25,725 nucleotides of DNA from a virus: IMG/VR virus record IMGVR_UViG_3300032223_001584, positions 1 to 25,725 of that record. The stretch is one strand, 5' to 3'. The stretch's first letter is position 1; the number at the start of each line of letters is the position of its first letter. This document shows, piece after piece, positions 11,923 to 18,735 of this stretch. The notes under the pieces were generated by a model that worked only from the letters and a program-made list of their open reading frames with translations, had not been told where the DNA came from and made no database searches. The position numbers and the translations under genes were made by a program.

Positions 11923-12343
11923 CTTTTTTGTTCAGTTTTATTGTGGGTATCCCGAGTTTAGTCGTCCTGGCATCCACCAGAGCGTCAATCAAGCCGGGAT
12001 CTACTTGATTCTTGAAAACGGCCTCAGATACCGAGAACTCGGTCTTTATCAACTTGTTTCCAATATCTGGAGGCAAAGCTTCCCAAAGCTTTCGCAGCTT
12101 CTCTTGGTCCCAAGAGACTGTCTGCTTTACCTCATAGGTAAGCTTCACTCCATCAATCTCTTTTGAGATTGAGCCGTGAGACTTTTCACGCTGTAGCATC
12201 TCCGCGATAAAATATCCGGAGGTGCGGCTCAAGAGTTCAGCTTCCCTGAGCTGAGTCCGAAGCTTGTAATGTTGTTGCAGATCTCGAAGCGTTTCGATCT
12301 CCTGCGCTAACTGTGGGATGGTTAACTCTGCTTGTTCGTTCAT
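11915..12343 (-). CDS. Conserved phage protein of unknown function (142 aa)
   Basis: The N-terminal 50 residues are a charged helix (IPQLAQEIETLRDLQQHYKL). Then come SISKEIDGVKLTYEVKQTVS, SWDQEKLRKLWEALPPDIG and EFSVSEAVFKNQVDPGLIDA, ending with KLGIPTIKLNKKDA. I recognise this pattern (a beta strand, W-D-Q-E-L, then a domain ending near KPGKP or similar) from phage operons, usually directly before the Sak4-like ATPase, but its role is unassigned. A recombination accessory is a reasonable guess from context. The start overlaps the end of the HTH gene by 107 bases in another frame, and no other in-frame Met occurs until residue 49. Confidence 0.72.
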   Translation of the reverse strand: MNEQAELTIPQLAQEIETLRDLQQHYKLRTQLREAELLSRTSGYFIAEMLQREKSHGSISKEIDGVKLTYEVKQTVSWDQEKLRKLWEALPPDIGNKLIKTEFSVSEAVFKNQVDPGLIDALVDARTTKLGIPTIKLNKKDA

Positions 12344-12560
12344 TTTTGATGTGGTCTTCTAGTTTTAGTTTGAAGCCCTCTTGTTTTGCGAGGGCCACAA
12401 GTTGAAGGAATCTATGCATGGGAATAATCTCATGATAGACCCAGTTATCCAATGTTCTGTGAGAGATCTGGATTTTCGCCAAGCAGAGCTTCCGGTAAAG
12501 GAGTGCTCTGCCGCCAAACTTCCGAATCACGCCAGGAACATCAAAGGTTAGTTTTGTCAT
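12237..12560 (-). CDS. HTH regulator of Cro/YdaS type
   Basis: I start at ATG 12560 (107 residues); the longer frame from 12611 runs through the terminator. The first 70 residues form a compact helix-turn-helix-like domain: VIRKFGGRALLYRKLCLAKI, then QISHRTLDNWVYHEIIPMHR (recognition-helix region) and FLQLVALAKQEGF. This resembles Cro-like or YdaS-like small phage regulators. The last 35 residues are low-complexity Ser/Thr/Asn/Arg and overlap the next gene by 107 bases. As first gene of the early operon, behind the late-block terminator, it is well placed to autoregulate the replication genes. The DNA target cannot be read from sequence, but TGCGT and GCGTGCG elements lie just upstream. Confidence 0.7.
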   Translation of the reverse strand: MTKLTFDVPGVIRKFGGRALLYRKLCLAKIQISHRTLDNWVYHEIIPMHRFLQLVALAKQEGFKLKLEDHIKNERTSRVNHPTVSAGDRNASRSATTLQASDSAQGS

Positions 12561-12576
12561 GGCGAGAACAGATCTA

Positions 12577-12595
12577 GCGTGCGCTATTTCTGCGT
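12577..12595. promoter_or_regulatory. Possible operator upstream of the HTH gene
   Basis: GCGTGC is repeated (12577-12582 and 12592-12597), and TAGCG-TG-CGCTA forms a short interrupted palindrome at 12575-12586. TGCGT at 12591-12595 matches the half-site repeated at 845-943. Position just upstream of ATG 12560 suits autoregulation, but the sites are short. Confidence 0.25.
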
Positions 12596-12600
12596 GCAAT

Positions 12601-12636
12601 AAAAAAAGCACACTTTTTTACGGTGTGCCTTTTTTG
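12601..12636. terminator. Bidirectional intrinsic terminator between late and early blocks
   Basis: GCACAC (12608-12613) pairs with GTGTGC (12623-12628) around a 9-base T-rich loop. Seven A residues precede and seven T residues follow (from 12630), so each strand has a T-run after the stem. It lies between the endolysin and the HTH gene, both on the minus strand, and would stop late transcription from entering the early operon. Confidence 0.75.
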
Positions 12637-12654
12637 TTTTTGATTTTGAGGAAC

Positions 12655-13197
12655 TTAGGCGAGTTCGCAGTCCTTGCGAAGATCATTAAGGCGGTTAAGC
12701 CAGCCCTTCAAGAACCGATTAAGATGTGGTTTTGTTTCCACGAGTCCACGGTAAAAGTTTTCTTTCTGATCGCATACAAAAATGCACAAAGCCTTGAGGC
12801 CGATCTCGTTAATGGTTTGCTCGACAGCTTGACGTGTTGCTGGACCCCAAATTCCGTCTGCTTTAACCTCAACAGCGCGTTGAAGAAACTTCATCTGTTG
12901 TCCGATGCCAATGTTTACCGCGCCATCAAACTGAATTTGAGATAATGGCTCTGGCAATTCGTTGCAATGTGCTTTCTCCCAATAACATCTCTTGTAGGTT
13001 ATGCCCGCTTCCTCAAGCGTCAATGAGTCCAAGTCCAGCTCAGGGTGACTAGCAGAATCGAGTCCAAACTTTGTGCGTCCACCGGAATCTCCTTCTTCAT
13101 TTTCGACTATGGCATAATCCATGTCTCCGTAATGCCCTTTGGCGTAAACGGTTTCGTGCTCTAGCACAAACTTCAAAGCTTTTTCAAAATCACTCAT
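12655..13197 (-). CDS. GH108 endolysin (N-acetylmuramidase) with peptidoglycan-binding tail
   Basis: GH108 enzymes cleave the N-acetylmuramic acid to N-acetylglucosamine link of peptidoglycan. In this 180-residue protein, E15 within VLEHETVY aligns with the catalytic Glu of the family EGGY motif, though the glycines are replaced by T-V. GDSGGRTKFGL (36-46) matches the D-GG-T-YG motif, and IQFDGAVNIG (88-97) is the family core. KADGIWGPATRQAVEQ near 112-126 is the PG-binding-3-like element. There is no signal peptide, so release depends on a holin, and several candidates lie just upstream. The start overlaps the previous stop by 4 bases. It is the last gene of the lysis cassette. Confidence 0.87.
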   Translation of the reverse strand: MSDFEKALKFVLEHETVYAKGHYGDMDYAIVENEEGDSGGRTKFGLDSASHPELDLDSLTLEEAGITYKRCYWEKAHCNELPEPLSQIQFDGAVNIGIGQQMKFLQRAVEVKADGIWGPATRQAVEQTINEIGLKALCIFVCDQKENFYRGLVETKPHLNRFLKGWLNRLNDLRKDCELA

Positions 13198-13550
13198 ACA
13201 AGACTCAATCGGTACACTAAGTGGTTGACCTCACCCAACATGTCATCTCGGAGAGCCAGAAGGTCAGTGGCGCCTTTGAGATCCTTATCCATGCCAGCGA
13301 GATAGTTCCTCATGCCGGTCAGAATTGTGATGATCGTGGAATCCTCCACGGAAGCCTTTAGTCCCAGGTTGACGTCCTTGAGGGCCTCGCGGCCATACCG
13401 GCCAAAGAACACTTCAACGAACTCGTCAATCTGATCCGCGAGCGCCTCATAGGCGTCTCCGAACGCCTCATGCTGCGCGAAAGATTTGGTCATCCAGTGC
13501 CACAACTTGAGCTGGGACTGAAACTGAAGAAGAGGTTGAACAACATTCAT
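13194..13550 (-). CDS. Ferritin/Dps-like four-helix protein (DUF5856-like)
   Basis: The 118-residue protein is helical throughout, with LKLWHWMTKSFAQHEAFGDA (15-34), ALADQIDEFVEVFFGRYGRE (36-55) and a later helix ending DMLGEVNHLVYRLSLV. The W-H-W, then Q-H-E and D-E spacing resembles the ferroxidase-like layout of Dps-type proteins, and I know the family from phages and giant viruses as DUF5856. Function is not established; metal binding or structural roles are possible. Its position inside the lysis cassette, coupled to both a holin-like gene (overlap 13547-13550) and the endolysin (overlap 13194-13197), is unusual. Confidence 0.72.
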   Translation of the reverse strand: MNVVQPLLQFQSQLKLWHWMTKSFAQHEAFGDAYEALADQIDEFVEVFFGRYGREALKDVNLGLKASVEDSTIITILTGMRNYLAGMDKDLKGATDLLALRDDMLGEVNHLVYRLSLV

Positions 13551-13735
13551 TTTTTCATGTCCTTAATGGTTTGAGCAATTTTGAGCACCGTGTAAATCAA
13601 AGCTGCAATCAGGCCAAATGTCCGAAGCCAATGATCAAAATCACTCCAGCTTACAATAAATGCCAAAGCTCCAATTGCGTTGACTTTAACAATCTCGTCC
13701 ACTTTGCCGTCGAGATGAAGGAAGAAGTCTTTCAT
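13547..13735 (-). CDS. Small holin-like membrane protein (62 aa)
   Basis: This 62-residue protein has an amphipathic N-terminus (MKDFFLHLDGKVDEIVKVNA), a hydrophobic span at about 18-30 (VNAIGALAFIVSW), a short acidic loop and a second span at 40-55 (FGLIAALIYTVLKIAQ), and ends with basic KDMKK. Two spans with a charged C-terminus fit class II holins. The start is in a TAATG overlap with the preceding ORF, and the stop overlaps the next start. Which of the several cassette membrane proteins is the functional holin cannot be decided from sequence. Confidence 0.65.
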   Translation of the reverse strand: MKDFFLHLDGKVDEIVKVNAIGALAFIVSWSDFDHWLRTFGLIAALIYTVLKIAQTIKDMKK

Positions 13736-13959
13736 TACGCCAAGAAGGTTAAGTTTGATCTTGGAGTCGGAAGCTTTCCGTTTTCGTCATAAATCCCACT
13801 GTACGGAGTGATTGTATCAGGAGGCAGCCCGTTCCCCTCGCTTCCTGCTGGAGGCAGAACGCGATGCGGCCTTTGTAGAACTTGAAGGCCTGCTGGGGGT
13901 ACGTCGCTTAGGTACCTCTGCTGCATCGGCGGAATTGATGGGATTGGCATTACGGTCAT
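13735..13959 (-). CDS. Proline-rich protein overlapping the upstream membrane gene (74 aa)
   Basis: A 74-residue ORF, rich in proline, beginning MTVMPIPSIPPMQQRYLSDV and ending TPYSGIYDENGKLPTPRSNL plus TFLA. It shares 143 bp with the 3' end of the membrane gene at 13817-14215 in another frame, then extends 82 bases to join the next start as TAATG, which argues for real, coupled translation. The arrangement recalls Rz/Rz1 pairs, but there is no cysteine for a lipobox and no signal peptide. I cannot assign a function. If it is not translated, 13738-13816 would be the only unexplained gap in a tightly packed cassette. Confidence 0.5.
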   Translation of the reverse strand: MTVMPIPSIPPMQQRYLSDVPPAGLQVLQRPHRVLPPAGSEGNGLPPDTITPYSGIYDENGKLPTPRSNLTFLA

Positions 13960-14215
13960 AGTACGAACTCCAAAGATAATTTAGCGAAAACCCAACATTC
14001 AGCAAGATTTCTGTCCAGCTTGGCGTTGATAAAGTGACAACATTGAGCACTGCCCCACAAATTACGACACTGGACACCAATTTTCTGGACGTAAGCATCA
14101 CTGGAAATTGATGAATGGGGTGATCCGGCCGGCCAAAGACACGAAGAGCCAGATCAATAACGGCACCGGCAACGATGCAGTTAGCGATGGCGTTTACTAC
14201 TGTTAGTGGGTTCAT
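13817..14215 (-). CDS. Three-span membrane protein, holin-like (132 aa)
   Basis: Hydrophobic spans at about 6-27 (VVNAIANCIVAGAVIDLALR), 45-62 (KLVSSVVICGAVLNVV) and 67-86 (WTEILLNVGFSLNYLWSSYY) suggest three membrane helices. The C-terminus from residue 100 is a low-complexity basic tail (KRRTPSRPSSSTKAASRSAS), consistent with the cytoplasmic charged tails of holins but also with constraint from the overlapping frame of the 74-residue ORF. The start overlaps the previous gene by 35 bases. It is part of a run of membrane proteins before the endolysin. Holin or antiholin is the likely class. Confidence 0.65.
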   Translation of the reverse strand: MNPLTVVNAIANCIVAGAVIDLALRVFGRPDHPIHQFPVMLTSRKLVSSVVICGAVLNVVTLSTPSWTEILLNVGFSLNYLWSSYYDRNANPINSADAAEVPKRRTPSRPSSSTKAASRSASSRKRGERAAS

Positions 14216-14486
14216 TTGCTAGGAGCTTTGAGGTGATTGACTCTATCGCCCGTAGCCCGGCAAACCCGAGAAGAAAAGCGATTGCGTAAGAGTAGGTGGG
14301 ATCGTTATCGAGCTTGGTAATATGCAGAATGAGAGGCGTAACGTAATTTGCCGAAGCAGCGCCTCCAACGGTAGATAAAATGCTTTTGCCAACATTCAAT
14401 CCTGCTGTCTTGGACATCATCATCAACGCGCCAAACAGGCCCGCTATAGCGAATCCTACGTCAATACCTTCGTCCTTTAGGTTCAT
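14181..14486 (-). CDS. Small membrane protein, holin-like (101 aa)
   Basis: Likely membrane segments are at about 9-24 (DVGFAIAGLFGALMMM), 36-56 (ILSTVGGAASANYVTPLILH) and 66-82 (SYAIAFLLGFAGLRAIES), with a charged C-terminus (NEPTNSSKRHR). This glycine- and alanine-rich pattern with three weak spans is common in holin-type phage proteins. It overlaps the previous gene by 4 bases and the next by 35 bases. I cannot distinguish holin from a supporting membrane protein. Confidence 0.65.
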   Translation of the reverse strand: MNLKDEGIDVGFAIAGLFGALMMMSKTAGLNVGKSILSTVGGAASANYVTPLILHITKLDNDPTYSYAIAFLLGFAGLRAIESITSKLLANEPTNSSKRHR

Positions 14487-14977
14487 TTCTTTGAATTAGT
14501 GACCGCCGGCGTGTGTGATGCACCAAAGTAAAAGGACAGCACCGAGGTAAACCCCGTAGTCAATCCACCCAGCAATAATGTAAGGGTCTGATTTTCCCAT
14601 AGCTTCATATCTCCGGTAAGCAGACAGCATATAATTCCAAGGTAACAGATAGTCATTGTGCATGCCAGAGCCGATGGAACCCAAGAGCCAGTGGCTACCT
14701 GCATTGCTCTAGCATCGCTACGGTCTTTGACAGCTAACTCTTCAGCCTTGATGCCGAGTTCCTCAAGCTTTGCTTTTAAGTCATTGTCGGCCTGCTTTAG
14801 AGCCTGCATTGCCTCCGGCGTAAGCCGTCCCGAAGAAAGGGCATCTGTAACGGTTTGCTCAGTTTTTTCATTGAGCCCTAGCGCCGAACCTACAGCCTCG
14901 ACAGCAGCCCCCAGCATGGGCCCGCCAGGCACCAGCAGTGAACCTATAGTCGGGAGTATCTTTGCCAGCCATTCCAT
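14483..14977 (-). CDS. Holin-family membrane protein (164 aa)
   Basis: The protein opens MEWLAKILPTIGSLLVPGGP and an apolar helix with AAVEAVGSALGL, then has a charged helical middle (LTPEAMQALKQADNDLKAKL, EELGIKAEELAVKDRSDARA) and the characteristic MQVATGSWVPSALA motif. Two C-terminal spans follow, about 103-121 and 132-152, ending SFYFGASH. I recognise this arrangement (TPE, KQADND, VKDR-S-AR, ATGSWVPS, YYFGSS-like end) as a common phage holin or holin-associated family. It is the first gene of the lysis cassette, four genes upstream of the ferritin-like gene. The ATG at 14977 has no strong Shine-Dalgarno. Confidence 0.75.
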   Translation of the reverse strand: MEWLAKILPTIGSLLVPGGPMLGAAVEAVGSALGLNEKTEQTVTDALSSGRLTPEAMQALKQADNDLKAKLEELGIKAEELAVKDRSDARAMQVATGSWVPSALACTMTICYLGIICCLLTGDMKLWENQTLTLLLGGLTTGFTSVLSFYFGASHTPAVTNSKK

Positions 14978-14980
14978 TGT

Positions 14981-15016
14981 TTAGTTTGATGCGTTTTGAA
15001 AAGATTTGCTGCTCAT
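14981..15016 (-). pseudogene. Remnant copy of a tail-spike gene start (11 codons)
   Basis: The ORF ATG to TAA reads MSSKSFQNASN. Its DNA (14990-15016) matches the start of the second spike gene (16596-16622) at 26 of 27 positions. It begins 5 bases after the spike stop and ends 3 bases before the next gene. The simplest reading is the leftover start of a deleted or exchanged third spike gene. Confidence 0.6.
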
Positions 15017-15020
15017 ATGG

Positions 15021-16622
15021 TTATCTGTAGTTTACTTGTATTGACCCATTGGAAACATTGACTCCGTCTACAGTTGATTTTACTTGCAACTGCCCAATAA
15101 CAGCAAACGAATCAATATCAGATTGAGCAACATCAATCCATCCACTGTTAAATGTTTGCCACCCTGTAGAACTTGAAGGTATTCCCAATATTTCAACATT
15201 AGAAAGACCATTACCTAGCCTGACTCCAAGCGAGCTTCCTGATTGAGCTGTATTTACAAGCAATTCTCCTTCGAGCTTCACTTGATGAATTGTTGATTGA
15301 CCGGGTCTAAAAAACGATCTTGTAGAAAAATCCTGATATGAAGTCGTTGTTGTAATTGTCTGTTCTGTAAATCTTCCAAAAAACAACAACGTACCAGCGG
15401 AGTCTGTCGAGATGTAATCTGCACCAGCTCCAGCAAGCTTTACTCCGTGAATTACATTAGTCCTAACAATTCTGTATCCAGAAAGCCTAACTCTTGCACC
15501 TGCTTCCACACTAAAACACACCTGCCCTGCGGCTGATGTTGAATACTGATTTACGTCCAAGTTATCAAAAATAAATTTTCCACCTGATGCTGTCCCCAGA
15601 TCAAACACCTGTCCGCCAGCATCAATCACAGTGATACCAGTAAACTTAATGAAAGCATTTTGAGTTGCTAACTGAAAAGCAGTATCTGCGTAAGCGTATC
15701 CAAACGCATTTCCTGTCTGTGAAATGCAGTTTGCAAAATTAGCCACCACAGTGGTCGTAGTAGATGCAACCTTCATGCAAACCTGCGGCAAGTTGAACTG
15801 CACGTTTGTCAACGTGCCGTTGTACAGGCTGTGGGTATTTCCAAGGCACGTTCCATCTTCAAAATAGATTGCAACGGCATCTTCAAAGAACTCAAGACCA
15901 TCGACCATTATGTTGTCCGTGTACTGGCAGTGCCAGCCCTTTGTGTTCGCTCGAATGTAAGTACTTACAAGCGAGCTTGAGGAGTACCAGAGGTTTCGGC
16001 AGTGAATATCAGACCAGTAAACCGTGTCGTTTGCGTTTGTGGTCTTCAGCCGAGTTACAAATGCAGACACTATGATATCTTTCCAAAATACATTTGTTCC
16101 ACCACCGGAATCAGTTGTGTAGTTCAGATGAATACCGTGGGAAGCATTCACAATTATTACATCCTCAATTTTTGAGTGAGATACGATTTGTTCGATGCAA
16201 TATCCGTAGGTGTTTGGAGTCCACGATCCACCAGATGGCACTGGCTGGTTGTGAATGAAGTTGATTCCAATAACAGCAGAACCGTGCCCCTGAAGCTTAA
16301 TAGCAGGATTTGATGCGTGCGTAGGATTGATCCAAGACCCGTGAGCAGCCCATTGTGCGTTTGTTGCCGTTGCTCCAGCAAAGTTCTTCCCCGCAACTCC
16401 ACGCAAACATACGCCATTTGGAAGAATAATAGTGTCTGTTGTCTTATATGCTGCTCCAGTTGGAGGCAAAAACACTTCTAGTCCTCCTGAAGCCCCTGCT
16501 GCGTTAATAGCAGCCTGAATCGCCGCAGTATCATCATGCACACCATCTCCAACAGCCCCAAACTGCGTGACTGATACGATGCCTTCTAGCTTGTCTGCGT
16601 TTTGAAAAGATTTGCTGTTCAT
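15021..16622 (-). CDS. Tail spike with pectate-lyase-like beta helix, no head-binding domain
   Basis: This 533-residue protein starts MNSKSFQNADKLEGIVSVTQ and runs straight into FGAVGDGVHDDTAAIQAAIN (21-40), the opening of a Pectate_lyase_3-type right-handed beta helix. The following residues are Asn-, Gly- and Ser-rich short strands typical of such helices (for example SHSKIEDVIIVNASHGI), and a C-terminal domain from about residue 415 looks like a beta sandwich. The family binds and often cleaves surface polysaccharide. With no N-terminal virion-binding domain, it probably attaches through the first spike or another adaptor. Its first 9 codons are duplicated after its stop. It is base-poorer in G and C than the virion genes around it. 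It begins 4 bases after the upstream spike's stop. Confidence 0.88.
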   Translation of the reverse strand: MNSKSFQNADKLEGIVSVTQFGAVGDGVHDDTAAIQAAINAAGASGGLEVFLPPTGAAYKTTDTIILPNGVCLRGVAGKNFAGATATNAQWAAHGSWINPTHASNPAIKLQGHGSAVIGINFIHNQPVPSGGSWTPNTYGYCIEQIVSHSKIEDVIIVNASHGIHLNYTTDSGGGTNVFWKDIIVSAFVTRLKTTNANDTVYWSDIHCRNLWYSSSSLVSTYIRANTKGWHCQYTDNIMVDGLEFFEDAVAIYFEDGTCLGNTHSLYNGTLTNVQFNLPQVCMKVASTTTTVVANFANCISQTGNAFGYAYADTAFQLATQNAFIKFTGITVIDAGGQVFDLGTASGGKFIFDNLDVNQYSTSAAGQVCFSVEAGARVRLSGYRIVRTNVIHGVKLAGAGADYISTDSAGTLLFFGRFTEQTITTTTSYQDFSTRSFFRPGQSTIHQVKLEGELLVNTAQSGSSLGVRLGNGLSNVEILGIPSSSTGWQTFNSGWIDVAQSDIDSFAVIGQLQVKSTVDGVNVSNGSIQVNYR

Positions 16623-16626
16623 TGCA

Positions 16627-18735
16627 TTAGATTCCTTGTTGGTACATTGCTGGCGCTACCGAATATGTCACAATCATTATTGATCCTGTTGTGAGAGTGT
16701 AAACTTGTCCTGTTGAAGAATAAGCAACAGGAAGACCGTTTACGGTAATAGAAGAAACGGTTCCGCCTTGAACCCAAACAAGTTGTGTCCATCCAGTTGT
16801 GTTTTTATATGAAAACGGAGAAGCTCCAACCGTCATTCCGGCTTCTCCGAGCGGATTTAACCCTATGTTGTGCTCAATTATCTTTTTAACATCTCCAGTT
16901 GTGTCATAAACAACTGAAGTTGAAACAATACCAGCAGCATCGTTTCCTATTGCTGTTATGTTTTGAGCGGTTCCTGTAAAAGCAATTAAATACGCAGAAT
17001 ACCAGTTGTTTAATCCCCTTCGAGCCCTGTTGCCATTTGCGCTAACACTTCTTGCAGAATTAAACTCGATACACGCTCCTGTTGGAGTGTTTTGGTCTGC
17101 AAAAGTGTTTTCAAATACATGAAAATCACTGCAAGCCGGGCCATACACTAGCACTCCTGCGTTTTGACCTTGGTAAAAAACACAAGAGTTTACAAATACG
17201 CTTTTTATCTGTCCTCCCGTGCCAGTGCTTGTGAACACCATTTGTGCAGATGTGGCCTTGTTTAGGTACATCCCATCAAAATGCACATCCTCAACAACGG
17301 AAGCGGCTCCATCAGCCTCGACATAGACGCAGTTAACTACTTCTTGATCAATTTGACACCCATCAACAAACCAAACATCTCCAATCCACGCAGAATTTGA
17401 TGCGTACATGTTGATGGCTTTTTCCCCTGCGTAAAAGTCGCAGGATCGAAATTTGATGCCAGCACACGACCCGTTTCCGCTTGAATTGTTGTACGGGCCA
17501 ACATTTGAAAAAATAGAAACACAAGAGTTTCCTGTGTTTTTTGACGAAACAAACTGGCAATCCTCAAACCTCAAATCGGCAGTGAATTTCCCATTTTGCC
17601 TAATTTTTAAACAAGTGTTTGCAGTTGAAAACTCGGAATTCCACCCAGCAATTCTACTAAACGAAATTTGTCGGCAATGGATCACATCAAACAATGTTTG
17701 AAATCCATTGCAATAAATATCGTGAACGCTTGAAAATTGGTATCCAACAATTACATCCGCGCCTGAATTTTCGTTTCCAAATCGAATTCCAGTTAAAGAA
17801 GATGACCCTGCATTTTGAACAGCAAATCCACCCAGACTAAACCCCGTAGGAGTTCCTGCTGTTACAACACTCAGCACAGGACTCGTAGAAGAAAAAGTAG
17901 CGGCTGTTGTAAAGATGGTAGCATTGGCTCCAGCTCCTTGAATTGAAAAGCCACCCGGAGCAATTGTGAGCGTCAGTGGAGATGTTATTTTGTAAGTCCC
18001 AGCCGGGATTGTCCCATTTCCTCCTCCTGACAAGAAATTAAAAAACGCCTGAATAGCCGCAGTATCATCCGCGACTCCATCACCCACCGCCCCAAAGTCC
18101 TTCACAGACACGCTCTCACGCGCCTTGTCCTGCATGTTCCGAGTGATAGCACCCGTACCGGCCTGAATGAACGACACCTGCGACCCAGGCGTCTGGTTGC
18201 CGGTGATGACCGTGCCGCCACGAAACATCAGCTCGTCTCCGAGAGCCGCAGGCCGTGTCAGGGTGATTGTGGCACTGTTGGTCTCGATGTAATCGACGTT
18301 CACCGTCAGATGTAGGCCGTTCCGGTAAACCTCGAGAGTGTCCGTTCCCGGCAGATACGTGAAGGTCGTGAGCGTAAACGTGCTCTGCTGTGCCGTGGCC
18401 GTGATGACCTGTTGTGCGACGTTAAACACAGCGGTTGGTGCGTCGGACTGATTGAATGCCGCAAACACAAACACGCTGTTGCGGTCGCGTACCGTGATGC
18501 TGTAGGTGTCTTGAGACACGTACAGGTTCCCAGGGCTGCCGTTGCGGCTGGCGTAGCCTCCTACCGTGCGGATCGGCTGTGCCGCCGGGATGGTGCACGC
18601 TGCATCCCAGAACACGTTAATAGGTGAGACTTCAGGGTTCAGGTTCGATGTCCCAATGAAGATATATCCAGCCTCGAGAGGCGTGCCGTCGAGGTCGTTG
18701 AAGACTGGGAAAGGTGAGACGATGGAAGAGGACAT
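16627..18735 (-). CDS. Tail spike with P22-like head-binding domain and beta helix
   Basis: This 702-residue spike has residues 1-95 (VFNDLDGTPLEAGYIFIGTS, then PAAQPIRTVGGYASRNGSPG, then SITVRDRNSVFVF) resembling the P22 tailspike head-binding domain. Residues 105-175 form an adaptor with EVYRNGLHLTVNVDYIET and LGDELMFRGGT. FGAVGDGVADDTAAIQ (214-229) opens a Pectate_lyase_3-type beta helix. Spikes of this type recognise host surface glycans. DNA for the N-terminal part is visibly richer in G and C than that for the helix, suggesting domain exchange near the FGAVGDG codons. AGGAG lies 9 bases before ATG 18735. The stop is 4 bases from the second spike. Confidence 0.9.
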   Translation of the reverse strand: MSSSIVSPFPVFNDLDGTPLEAGYIFIGTSNLNPEVSPINVFWDAACTIPAAQPIRTVGGYASRNGSPGNLYVSQDTYSITVRDRNSVFVFAAFNQSDAPTAVFNVAQQVITATAQQSTFTLTTFTYLPGTDTLEVYRNGLHLTVNVDYIETNSATITLTRPAALGDELMFRGGTVITGNQTPGSQVSFIQAGTGAITRNMQDKARESVSVKDFGAVGDGVADDTAAIQAFFNFLSGGGNGTIPAGTYKITSPLTLTIAPGGFSIQGAGANATIFTTAATFSSTSPVLSVVTAGTPTGFSLGGFAVQNAGSSSLTGIRFGNENSGADVIVGYQFSSVHDIYCNGFQTLFDVIHCRQISFSRIAGWNSEFSTANTCLKIRQNGKFTADLRFEDCQFVSSKNTGNSCVSIFSNVGPYNNSSGNGSCAGIKFRSCDFYAGEKAINMYASNSAWIGDVWFVDGCQIDQEVVNCVYVEADGAASVVEDVHFDGMYLNKATSAQMVFTSTGTGGQIKSVFVNSCVFYQGQNAGVLVYGPACSDFHVFENTFADQNTPTGACIEFNSARSVSANGNRARRGLNNWYSAYLIAFTGTAQNITAIGNDAAGIVSTSVVYDTTGDVKKIIEHNIGLNPLGEAGMTVGASPFSYKNTTGWTQLVWVQGGTVSSITVNGLPVAYSSTGQVYTLTTGSIMIVTYSVAPAMYQQGI

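Noticed and set aside
12560-12606. Sigma70 promoter TTGCAC-N17-TAGATC upstream of the HTH gene
   Set aside because: The -10 matches only three positions and would leave almost no leader; too weak to list as a feature.
13735-13959. 74-residue ORF as an Rz1 outer-membrane spanin
   Set aside because: Proline-rich and overlapping as expected, but has no cysteine, lipobox or signal peptide.
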